A stretch of 64,000 bases of DNA, from the NCBI GenBank assembly GCA_946894095.1, contig OX335664.1, forward strand, positions 11,178,001 through 11,242,000, read 5' to 3'. The position numbers were made by a program, and so were the translations under genes. Below the pieces are notes generated by a model. It made no database searches. It saw nothing but the letters and a program-made list of their open reading frames with translations, and was not told the origin of the DNA. Shown piece by piece: positions 41,001-50,900 of this stretch. Position 1 is the first letter of the stretch; every line of letters begins with the position of its first letter. Source of the DNA: Incurvaria masculella (lineage: Eukaryota; Arthropoda; Insecta; Lepidoptera; Incurvariidae).

Positions 41001-41761
41001 GAAACTAAATCTGAGTATATTTTCCAATTTACGAGTCTAAAGTTTGGATGCTTTGGAAAATTGTTTGCAGTCTCTTGATTGTTGTATGTGTTGTTGGCTA
41101 ATAATATTTTTGTTATTGTTGGCAGGTGATAACTTCCGAGAGGGTCATCATGGACCGTCCAGTTACAAGACAATGCTAAAGAAGAAGATACCATTGTGAG
41201 ATCGAGTGCATTTGGCCGCCATCTACTGGAACCAACTGTTGTCACTTCACCGTTATTCAAAAGAACAAGATTGTTGTCATCAATTATTTCCAAAATGTCC
41301 CTTCCACGTGAATCAGTGTTATTGCATCCCCAAAAAGTGTGATGAGCATTAAAATCGCCCGCAATAATCGTTGGCTCAGAGATATTTTTTACTAATCTAT
41401 CGAACTTACTTTTTGTGAAAGGTGGAGTACAATTCGGGGGACTGTATAAACTAACTATAGTTACAAATTTGTTGTTGTAAGATAATTTGATAGCTATATT
41501 TTGTATCGAGTTGTCACTTGTGGTGATAATTTTTGTGTAGCTTAGACTATTATGAATTAATATTGCTACTCCATTGTGTGAATTTCCAGAATCAGATCTT
41601 TCCAATTGATATCCTCTAAATTTACAACGTTGTTGTGGTTTTAACCAAGTTTCAGAAATTATTGCAATATGTATATCATTTTCATATAAAAATTGAGTGA
41701 GAATATGTCGATGACATAGCAAACTTTGCGCGTTCCATTGTACAACATTCAAAGTAGACAT
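38024..41761 (-). CDS. LINE ORF2: endonuclease - reverse transcriptase - RNase H (1245 aa)
   Basis: Carries out target-primed reverse transcription. An N-terminal APE-type endonuclease shows N10 (QWNAQS), E37 (SETW), GDFNAHH and GSYHLP. The reverse transcriptase has YRPVALTSCIGKIFE, QFGFRRGRS, FLDVVGAFNNIDH, TSQGGILSPLLF and catalytic FADDLVIY near residue 670. An RNase H domain follows with YTDGSK (about 958), TSEALAIQIAL and ISDCMSVHRAL, i.e. the D-E-D residues. A Cys/His finger CPHCNLADQSLDHLFFHC ends the protein. The RNase H places it in the I/R1/LOA group rather than CR1. No stops or frameshifts. The ATG overlaps the ORF1 stop. Confidence 0.93.
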   Translation of the reverse strand: MSTLNVVQWNAQSLLCHRHILTQFLYENDIHIAIISETWLKPQQRCKFRGYQLERSDSGNSHNGVAILIHNSLSYTKIITTSDNSIQNIAIKLSYNNKFVTIVSLYSPPNCTPPFTKSKFDRLVKNISEPTIIAGDFNAHHTFWGCNNTDSRGRDILEIIDDNNLVLLNNGEVTTVGSSRWRPNALDLTMVSSSLALSCNWTVHDDPLGSYHLPTITKILLANNTYNNQETANNFPKHPNFRLVNWKIYSDLVSRELEHFNFDNLNPIESYDSFCNILNAAIEKSIPKRKHSSTPNSTFRHSKPKLSVPWWNEKCSSAVENSRKAYATFKLNCNDENYIEFKRLQALKKLILKRERSESWQRLCESFNRYTPVSKIWNTIKKFNNTYQSNSHNTNHDWINDFLQKYTPDYVENQLHSINSSVPNNNENEYLTKYFTLQELKSALNSRRDTACGLDMIPYKMLRHLNHNSLVIFLNTLNKLWCTSIIPWEWKIDCLIPILKPNKSKDDANSYRPVALTSCIGKIFEQLIKQRLEFFIERNNILPSNQFGFRRGRSARESFSHLHLDISKAFSLNHDTVCVFLDVVGAFNNIDHFTLASILNSLGIPAKLINWIYNFLNGREVYVKYSNSLFGPRFSYRGTSQGGILSPLLFIIYIHKLNSKLGFDVNNLQFADDLVIYCSIGDRATTLTCINKAMENLYKYFTELNLDISPEKSKVVIFSKNKYKLKAEVFYNNTLLPVVETVKFLGIIFNSNLSWNSYVDGIADKALRSYNILRSLAGTYWGADPKILIMLFKSLIRSHFEYGFLCFSHHWKLIEKLEKIQNKSLRLITGAMMSTPIVSMQVECNIPPLRIRFKYLKLKFLLKLLSISNHPLFTKIQHLLSIPSDPSHHPYILRDFSNILHYKNEYEIQANFNFPCYLGKYDSKFYGIPIQIDENLECKEEFLEQISSYRGYRRIYTDGSKTVRGVGCAIYDETTKRGYGIKIPSSASIYTSEALAIQIALEFIEVQQHYTWIIISDCMSVHRALQNTKLDANTHYVIHQIRDKHFSLIQQGYEICFFWIRGHINLKPHDSADYLARTIADSNLNICHIKNVALPQSEFVAKIKQEIIHEWTEQWKMSNTGRWYAEINDLVGKTPWFNKTLPKRRKYYTTICRLRFGHCLFQSHLYRLNLIDTAVCPHCNLADQSLDHLFFHCCAFDEQREKLYKCLEITYKEREKIPLDLKKILSQPTNFEPIFLYIHETIESI

Positions 41762-43074
41762 TATATAACAGGTTTATTTTTTCTAATAGAGTCGTGAATA
41801 ACGCTTTTTATGTTTTGCGCAGAGATAGGAGCCTCGCCAGTTTTGCTCATTGTTATAACTTTTACAATCATTTCGAGAAGTATGTTCATTGCCTTTTCAG
41901 AGTTTAACAAATTATTCAGGATAGAGTCGACTGAATTTTCTTTATTCGTGTGTAATATTTGGTTATATTTTAGTTGCGTATTATAATTTTTTTCTGTTTG
42001 ATCTGTGTTAGTGGTAGGTAAGGAAGGGAATGACTTTTCATTAAATAATTCGTTGTATTGAACTTTTCTGGTTTTATTTTTGTTTTCTTCAATTTTCTTC
42101 TTTTTTATAGGGCATAACCCTGATATAGCGACATGATTACCTTGACAATTATAACAGGTAGCATTGGCATGTTCCGTAGAGCAATTTCTATAATTGTGCC
42201 CTTCGCAACTGCATATTGAGCACCTCTCTCCGTTTTTACAATATTTTGATATGTGCCCAAAGCGCAAGCATCGGAAGCACTGTTTTAAACGGGGTATGTA
42301 TTGAGCCACTCTAAATCTCCATAAGTTCATGTCAATATAGTCCGGTAGAGTATTTGATGCAAATGTAATGGAAATAGTAGGAGTGGGTTCTAGTTGGAAA
42401 CCATTTTCATTCTTTACTTTACGCATGAATCTTCTTACTGATATAATTTTTTTTGTGCTTGTTATGTTGGTAAAAATTTTATGATTGGATAAGTTGGTAG
42501 GGACCGAGGTGATGACACCAGTGGTTTCAGTTGCAGATGCAGGTATGGAAGCCTTAAGCTTGAATTGATCCAAAAAAGTTTTGTTACCGAGAGCTGCATT
42601 GGCTAGCTCTGGTTTTTCAAATATTGCGCCTATTTTGTATCGATTTATCCTCTTGAACTGTTTGATGCCCTTAATGTATCTTTTGAAAGAGTTTGATAAG
42701 CTCATAATATCTCTGTCTCCAATCGGCTTGTTAGGTTCTGTGCTTTCTATGAATACGATAAAATCCAGTGCTCCCGAATCCTCAGGGTATGCACGGGTGT
42801 AGTCTTTAATGAAGAATGGTTGGTACTTATCGAGTGAATTCAATTTTGATGTAGTAGCTGTGGTGTTGAAGTTGAGCTCAGTAGTTCCCGCCTGTTCCAC
42901 AAGATCATCTTTTCCCGCCAAATTTTCACAGTCCGATAAATCGGACGAAAGTGACTCCTCTGGAGACCTCTTGTCTTCCTTTTTCCGTTTCCTCTTCGCC
43001 TTCATCTTCTCGACCGGTTTTCCGCGAAGAAAGACCACAAACAAACGAATTGGCAAATAAAAACTCGATAGCAA
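41761..43074 (-). CDS. LINE ORF1: gag-like nucleic-acid-binding protein
   Basis: Up to 437 residues. The more plausible start is M24 (MKAKRKRKK, at 43005), because the first 23 residues are hydrophobic and poorly gag-like. Three zinc knuckles lie in the second half: CFRCLRFGHISKYC, CSICSCEGHNYRNC and CYNCQGNHVAISGLC. A Lys/Glu-rich N-terminus and a short C-terminal tail flank them. ORF1 proteins of this group coat the element RNA. It ends in TAATG, shared with ORF2. Confidence 0.9.
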   Translation of the reverse strand: MLSSFYLPIRLFVVFLRGKPVEKMKAKRKRKKEDKRSPEESLSSDLSDCENLAGKDDLVEQAGTTELNFNTTATTSKLNSLDKYQPFFIKDYTRAYPEDSGALDFIVFIESTEPNKPIGDRDIMSLSNSFKRYIKGIKQFKRINRYKIGAIFEKPELANAALGNKTFLDQFKLKASIPASATETTGVITSVPTNLSNHKIFTNITSTKKIISVRRFMRKVKNENGFQLEPTPTISITFASNTLPDYIDMNLWRFRVAQYIPRLKQCFRCLRFGHISKYCKNGERCSICSCEGHNYRNCSTEHANATCYNCQGNHVAISGLCPIKKKKIEENKNKTRKVQYNELFNEKSFPSLPTTNTDQTEKNYNTQLKYNQILHTNKENSVDSILNNLLNSEKAMNILLEMIVKVITMSKTGEAPISAQNIKSVIHDSIRKNKPVI

Positions 43075-43129
43075 AAAAATCTCGACTTGTTCGGATTCCC
43101 GCCAAAACCGAACCTCCGGCCATTGCTGC

Positions 43130-44237
43130 GCATATTCTACTCACAGACTATTATAGTACACATTCTACTTGTTCTGTTTCTGTGGTGCACGCCATGATGG
43201 CGGATTGTAATTTCGTTGGCGTGAAAATTATTTACCTCATTGCATTGTGTTGAGCACCTCAAGCGGCCTGGTGCTTGTGTATATCTTACGCCGATTGCGG
43301 CTATAACCAATTAAACCCAGCGGTAAGTAGCTTTTGACCCAACTTTTCCTTAAATCATCTCGCGGGAAACCGCATTGCAGATTCCCTTGTCCCAATGCCT
43401 TTGTTCGGATTGTAGCACCAATGAAATTTTTAACGTTTAGACGTTATCTCCTTTCTCTGTAGAGTTCAGGCAATGGTAATTCGTTGAAAAATATTTATTG
43501 TGAATTAATATTATGTCTGCCTACATAATATTAATAACAACGATTGTTGTTTTTTTGTGTTTGTTGTAGAGACAGCACCATAACCTATTGTGAATTAACC
43601 TATTTGTGTTGACTGTCATACTAACCCTCTTGCCCTGTTCACACCCTGGGAGAACCGTATCTCGACTACGGTCTGAGCCCACTCCGGTACGCAATCCACT
43701 CTGTACTGACACTAGAATAGAGAGATTCAAGGATATATATTGAAGCATACGAGAGCGAGAGGCCATTATCCTCATAGGTTATAATTAGTATGTAATCCTA
43801 CTGAATATACGTGGGGCATTTAAAAATATATGCGGCGATTTTTCTCACCCTCAGTGAGATGAGCTCCCCTCCTAATCACACGTGAGAGTTTTCAAAATGC
43901 AAATTTTTAGTCTAAATACATGAGTTAATCTTTACTTGATTCTGTTGGATTTATTTGCCACTTCTATATTTTGTGGAATATGTTTTACTTAATTTACCCC
44001 CGTTTTGTTGCAATTTTAGACTGTTTCTTGTGGAAAAATTATTGAGGGGAAATTAGCCGAGACCCCCTCTCCCACCTAAGCGCCTCACTTAATTATTGGA
44101 CTATAATTGAATGCCTTCGATTGTAAATGGATTATTTATTAGCCAACAGCGAACGAGATGTAATGTAAACTTTTGTAATTTTTTATTTTCTCACTAATAA
44201 ATAGCAGTTCTCATACCGCCTAATATATATTTTTTTT
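43130..44237. other. intergenic, upstream of SNRNP70
   Basis: No coding region or known repeat is recognised. Confidence 0.5.
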
Positions 44238-44592
44238 ATTATGGAACTGGACATGGATGGCTAATACCAAACTGACCGTCAGATATTAGCCTAACACACC
44301 ACATGGGAACTAGGTGCCATGCCAGGACCTTACTTATATTGCTCGGCTACATTGAACTGGATGGAAAACACAAACAATTTTCACTGCTCCTTCGACCATC
44401 GGTCATTCAATGCGATGGTACGACCCGGTCGGGATTAACCCTACCACCTAGTAAGGAAGGAAGGGGACCTACAGTTTTACATGGAATCCGAACCACGGCC
44501 AGCCTCAACGGTTGAAAATGGTCACCCATCCAGAACCTAACCGCGCTCAGAGGTGCTTCCCCAGCTTATCGATTCGCAAGGCGTCGCACACT
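44238..44592 (-). mobile_element. SINE with 5S-rRNA-like head
   Basis: - strand start GTGCGACGCCTTGCGAATCG, then GAGCGCGGTTAGGTTCTGGA + TGGGTGACCA, closely like the 3' half of 5S rRNA. The common body ends near 44240 (CCATCCATGTCCAG). Just upstream of the SNRNP70 start. Confidence 0.75.
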
Positions 44593-44772
44593 GAACAAAA
44601 TATATGCTCTCACTTTTTGTTTAATGTCTGCTCAGAATGCTCAAAGGCCATATCAATTTGTCTTGGTCAATCACATCGCTCGCCCATATTACTACTGCCC
44701 TCATGTACCTAGTCGACTTAAGCAAACCTTGCTGCCCGACATTGTCCCGACAGGACGAGCGGAGTCGGCGCC

Positions 44773-44916
44773 ATGACTCAGTTCCTTCCGCCCAACCTGC
44801 TGGCGCTGTTCGCGGCGCGCGATCCCATCCCGTACCTGCCGCCGCCGTGCAAGCTGCCCCATGAGAAGAAGCAGAAAGGGTACCACGGGATCGGTGATAT
44901 ACTTCACCTGTTTGAG
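44773..44916 (+). CDS. SNRNP70: SNRNP70 exon 1
   Basis: 48 codons from ATG to ..GDILHLFE, donor GTAATG. Carries the conserved [13 protein letters not shown] segment of the U1-70K N-terminus, which contacts U1-C/Sm core in the family. Confidence 0.95.
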
Positions 44917-47900
44917 GTAATGTGTACTTTTAGGGTTCCGTCCTCAATGGGTGCCAACAGGACCCAATTACTAAGCCTCAGTCCATCAGTGGGACTGTAT
45001 CTCACGAACTTTGAAATTTTCACATAGTGTGTATTTCTATGGCTGCTATAACTACAAATAGAAAAAAGAATTAAATTAATGTTAAATAAAACATTAATTT
45101 TTAATACAAGAAACATAATTTTATTGGCGATTTTTTCTTGTTGTTTTTTTTTTTTTTATGTGACTGGACATGATGGCTAATACCACACCTTCTGTCATGG
45201 TATTAGCCCAACACACCACATGGGAACTAGGTGCCATGCCAGGACCTTCCTTATATTGCTTGGCTACATTGAACTGGATGGAAAACACGGACAGTTTTCA
45301 TTGCCGCTTCGACCATCGTTCATTCAATGCGATGGTACCAACCCGGGCGGGATTAACCCTACCACCTAGTAAGTAAGGAAGGGGACCTACAGTTTAACGT
45401 GGAATCCGAACCACGGCCAGCCTCTCTCAACGGTCTAATGGTCACCCATCCAAGACCAGACCGGACCCAGCGTTGCTTAACTTCGGAGAGCGATCGCCGA
45501 AGTGTCGCGCTACTGGGCCACTGAGGCAACTGGGCACTGTTGTTAATAATGGCAATAGGTGGACACTTGAAACTCATACATAGAGTGTTTATTATAGTCT
45601 CTATAAAAACAGATGATAAAAATTTTATAATGTTAAAAATGGGGCCATCCAAGAGATGTTTTTGTACGATAGTACAGAACACTTCGTGTACAAGTCCAAA
45701 TCACACTTGGCCGGTTTTCTACTCTGAAGCCTCAGTCCGCTTATATATAGCTCCACTTGACAGGGGTTAGTGATTTTGTGTGATTCTGGGGTTATCTCAT
45801 AATGCTAACGCTCAAAAGTAGTGTTATCTATTAGCGGACTTACGCTTCTGGTGTCAATCTGAAAGTGGACTGTACACGAAGCTTGTTCAAACATGAATAC
45901 TTTCGAAAGGGTCATTGCTTATAGCCACAGGATTGATGCTGTCAAACTCTTTTAGAACGGGCAGCAATCGCCTTAGACCCCTTAGGTAAGGTTTATTTAT
46001 TAATTTATTTATTTATAAAGGTTTGCCAACAGGTTGACACATTTACATTCACGTTTATACGGACATATTACATATAACAGTGTGCAGACCCAATAACAAG
46101 CAAACACAACCTGCATGTAAAGAACGGACAATGGTTAACTAATAGTGAAATAATATATTGCAACATTAGCTAGGGTGCAGACGAGCGGGGCTACAACACG
46201 AACGCGACGAGTCAAAAACCGGCCAAGTGCGAGTCGGACTCGCACACGAAGGGTTCCGTACCATCGTATAAAAATGTATACAAAAAAATCACGTTTTTTT
46301 GTATGGGGACTCCCTTTAATTTTAATTATTTCTTAATCTTACCTATTTGTTGTTATAGCGGCAAAATAAATGTGAAAATTTCAGCTGTCTATCTGTTACG
46401 GTTACTGAGATACAGCCCTGTGACAGACGGACAGACCGACGGACGGACGGACAGCGGAGGCTTAGTAATAGGGTTCCGTTTTCACCCTTTGGGTACGGAA
46501 CCCTAAAAAAGTGACTCCGCGCGGCAATGATGGGTTTAGTTAGCCATTTTGAATAAGGTGGAAGGAGTAACTCTGTGAATATTGACCTAACTAAATTCTA
46601 GAGCTTAAGCGGTTTGTAAAAGTGGTCTACAGTGTTTAATCTGTCAAAAGTGATACGGACTGCCATATCCAGACGATGGAGACATCTTACCATGACTAGA
46701 TGGGGCATGTGTTTAATGAAGGTCAAATTTGTAGCACCCCAATCGAAGAGCATTTAGCACTTGATTTTTCTAAGCTGGATAAGTGCATTTCACGTCACGA
46801 AAGAGAGCTGCTCCTAGACTCAGAATTCATGTACAACTATAGGTGATTATTCCCTAGTAGGTGGCAGGAAATGCCCACCCTTGTTGGTGTAATCACAGTT
46901 AATGAAAGCATGAAAGCACCACAGGCAGTAATGGAATGTTGCTCTTGAAGGGAACATCCTGGTATGACACTTAGTTCTTTCACCTTATGGGCATGGCGAA
47001 TTTGGCATTCGGTCTCGCAGTGAGATACAGAGCATGGATCTTTCCATTGCCCTTTGGGCTACTTTCAGCTTGTGTGCAGTACCAACTGTGAGCGTCCATG
47101 TCTCGCAGGAGTAGGTCAAAACTGGCAGCTGTTTCATTTATTGTGTGTATGGTGTGAATGTCCCTATACAATCCGATTTGATCATTCCAATAAGCCGGCA
47201 CCTTTTGGTTTTAAGTAATGCTGGATTATTGAGACTCTACTGTAGTTCCTAAGATTGGGTCACTGATGACCCATAAAAGCGGAGAAAGTCACAAAGCCGT
47301 GCTCGATGGGTGCAGCACCCGGCGGAGACGCCGCCGCCGACGCGCGTGGAGACGCGCGACGAGCGGCTGGAGCGGCGGCGACGCGAGCGCGCCGAGCAGA
47401 CCGCGTACAAGCTCGAGCAGGAGATCGCGCTGTGGAAGCCGGCCACCGACGAGCCGCAGCACACCGGCGACCCCTTCAAGACGCTCTTCATCGCCCGCAT
47501 TGTGAGTCCCACTCCCCGATACAACTAATACACATTTTCATCGACGTTAATGTCCTCAAAATAAGCACCCACCACCAATTCTTTTAAAAACAGGCTTGAC
47601 AAACATCTAAAAACACTAAACTAAAATAACCGTAATAACAAAGCACCAGTGAACCCAGACATGAACACATCAGCTTAGGCTGCTCGTTCATCAAATAAAT
47701 AAATATGAATGTTGTCTCTTGTGTCGTGGACATTCCTTATCGAGTTTGTAAAATACTTCTTCGTCGAAAATTGTTTCATTTTCATCAGCCCATAAACTAA
47801 AAAGATCATCTTAAATGTCTCCATACGTTTGAAAACACCAGTCGATCGGTTTGGCGTAAACACCAATTAAGGTGACAACTGGAACTACGGGCTCTGGTCT

Positions 47901-50900
47901 GTCTCGCATAAGCCCCGCTTAAGGTGCATCAGAAAATTCTGCTCCTTCTACAAACATAGTCAACTAATTATTCGAACACCACTCGACTTCATATTTGGTT
48001 TGTAATGTTTTTGGTGGTTCACTGTCTGTCTAGTGGAAAATGTTAAGTACCTATTAAGGAAGGGTTCATGGTACAAATTTATATGCATAATTATTATTTG
48101 TAACTTGCCAACTTAAGTAAACAGCTGATTCCATTTTAAAATATCTGGTGCCATTCTATTCTTTCAGAATTATGACACATCAGAATCAAAACTGAGGAGA
48201 GAGTTCGAAGGCTATGGACCGATTAAAAAGGTAACTACAATATGCTTCTCATCGTTTGCTCTTTCTGCAAAACGGTCTAGTCTGACGCTCATCGATCGCC
48301 ACATGAGTGCTCACACGTTGGGGACGTTTTCAGATCCAAATGATCTACAATCAGCAGGACGGCAAGCCGCGCGGGTATGCATTCATCGAGTACGAACATG
48401 AACGCGACATGCACTGTGAGTATGCACGTTTCGCCCACACACGCTCACACGCACACCCTCTCGCGCACGTAACACCCACACTAACACTTGTCCTAGAAAA
48501 CATGTTTCACGTAAACCATGCCTTTGACGTTTTCTTTCGTAACTTGCTTCCGTAACTCATGAGGTAAAGAGGTCCAGAACATTTCAGGGCTTTTTTATGT
48601 GAACCGGATGAGCTGACAGATGGCGGTGATATTTAACCTTGTAAACGAGATGCTATGCTGGACTCTAGGCGGGACTCATGTCGCTGATGCTGCCCAATAC
48701 TGTTCCAAAGGCTACATACTTGTTCATACAACTTACATATTACATACAACTATTGTTTACAGAAATCTTGTTGGATGAGATGCTATGTATCTTATTACTT
48801 GAATGCAGGAAAGAGCTTGGAATGTATTTATTACGGTTAAAACCCGATGTCGGTTGAATGCCCATTTTTTTTTCTTGAAAGTTATTGGGTTCTGCATTTT
48901 TAACCATGATGAGCACACTAATTGGTACATTTAGAAAACCAAAGTTACTTTCAATAAAAAAAAAACTTAAGAGACATCAGGCAGTAACATGTTCACCACT
49001 AACCGTCATCAGGTTTCTATCTGTACACATTTGTTTGTGTATCATGCATCATTGCTTTGTCTATGAGATTTATGCAATTTTAAAATACTTTAACTTAGGT
49101 TCCATTGTATATCTTTATATTATGGTTGATTTTAGATGGGCCTATTCCAATACTTTGTAACAAATACATGTGTATCTATCTATACGTTTGACTAGACTAA
49201 GTAGACTTCTCAGTGGACTAAGTTGATTTTTGACTGAACTAAGTTGTCATCTGACTGGAAAAAGTTGACGTCTGACTGGACTAAGCAGAATTGACTGGAC
49301 GATGCCACAACATTTTCGGAAAATCATTCCTTTTATTTCATCTCGACGACTTGGCTGGATATGTGTCGAATAATATTATCTACTGCAATTCAAACGGTGT
49401 ACCTGTATATTTTTGTATTGTTTGTATTATCAAGGCTCTGCTGTACATTTCTAAATCATATTACATTTTCAAGATTGTGTAATTTTAGGTGAGTCGTCCA
49501 ACAGCTTGCAACTCGACATAATTAGCAGATTTTTTGCATTGTGACTGCTCACAGATGTCCACTTTAATATTCAACGCCAGTTGGTGGCATTTGGGCCCCG
49601 CGCGGTTAACAAAGGTCCCTCTAAAGTCAACCATAACGCTGGGAGCACCGAGCGCTCCCGCACGCGGCGCGATCAACTCCGATGTTTCCATTAACGAGAG
49701 GTTTTTTTTCCATTTTCGGACCAGAGGCGAGCTGAAACGTAGAACCCTCCCACACTCTGCAAAGTTGGCCACTCACTAGGTTTGTATGTGGTAAGATGCC
49801 AACATACAAAGACTTGACCGTTAATACCAACGTTGAACGTAATCTGTCGGAAGGGTAGCGCGGTAAGGCGGCGAGCGGGCGTGACGTGTCCCAGTTGGGA
49901 ATCTGTTGATGAATTAGGTAAACTCAGGGACATCGGAACAAGAGCTAGTTCCATTCATCCAATTTAAGAATTGGTTAATAAATATGGAATAGATTATTAA
50001 AATGACAGAATGGCAAGTATAGCTTCTGTTTCCTATCAATCAAACATTAGACAAACAATAATGAAAATATTTGCGCTGAACCAAAGCTTTGTACCAGAAA
50101 TTCACAGCATCTAAATCTTACGACCTCACGTGAAAATATTTTCAAAAACTTTATGTTGATATTTGTTGGTATCCTTATCCTAACGACAGTAGCAAAGCAT
50201 TTCTACAATATATTTTTGCTGTTTTGAGGCTATTAGCCCGTCTTTTCCTTCTCACTATCTGGGATGCTTGCTAGCCGTCAGACCTCCCCGCGCAAGCAGC
50301 ACCAGCCCATCTGCCATCGAAAAAATTTTCATGTTTTCAGTCCAGTTAAATGTAGTCATACGGAAATAAAACGAAGGTCCTGGCGCGGTACCTAGTTACT
50401 TCAGTAATGCGTTGCGACTGGCTAATATTACGACATTTAACATGTAATCCAGGGCTGGTCAGACCCATCACAGATTCCCAACTGCGATGGTACAGGTTGT
50501 CCGCTCGCGTTTGGGTAACCAGTTTCCATTGTTAATAGCTTGTAATTTTTTTATACACTCTTGCGCAATCGGAATGGAGAGTAAGTAAAATGCGCACCAG
50601 GTAATATTGTGGCGTCGGGCTCGCGTCTGCAAATTCAAGTGCGGAGTTGGTAAAATTATTAAAGAGAGTCGTAAGTAATGTGTGACGGTGGGTATCCGAG
50701 TCCTTTCTGTGGTACACGAGCCTGCGGTGGCTGAAAAATCTCGCAAAATATCATGGAGTTGATCGGTAGGTTTGGGTAGGTATTTTCTTCCACAGGTTTA
50801 TTTAATCGTTCTGATTTTTGAGGCTCCCCAGGATCCTAGGATGCTCATGTAGTTCACAATTTCGTGATATGTATTTTATTAAACTTGAATGTTTCCTGGG

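Larger units (their letters stand above)
37913..43117 (-). mobile_element. intact I-group LINE with 12-bp target site duplication
   Basis: GGCCATTGCTGC occurs at 37901-37912 and 43118-43129, directly flanking the element. The 3' end is a 16-A tail (T-run 37913-37928 on +). Two long uninterrupted ORFs overlap as TAATG at 41763-41759. Length about 5.2 kb. It sits between ULK3 and SNRNP70. Intact ORFs, perfect target duplication and clean tail point to a recent, possibly active copy. Confidence 0.85.

Noticed and set aside
45455..45533. 5S rRNA gene
   Set aside because: Only part of 5S-like sequence, fused to a SINE body.
49485..49954. Overlapping ORFs on both strands at 49.5-49.95 kb
   Set aside because: No domain, no consistent splice borders, lies in an SNRNP70 intron; possibly an unknown repeat.
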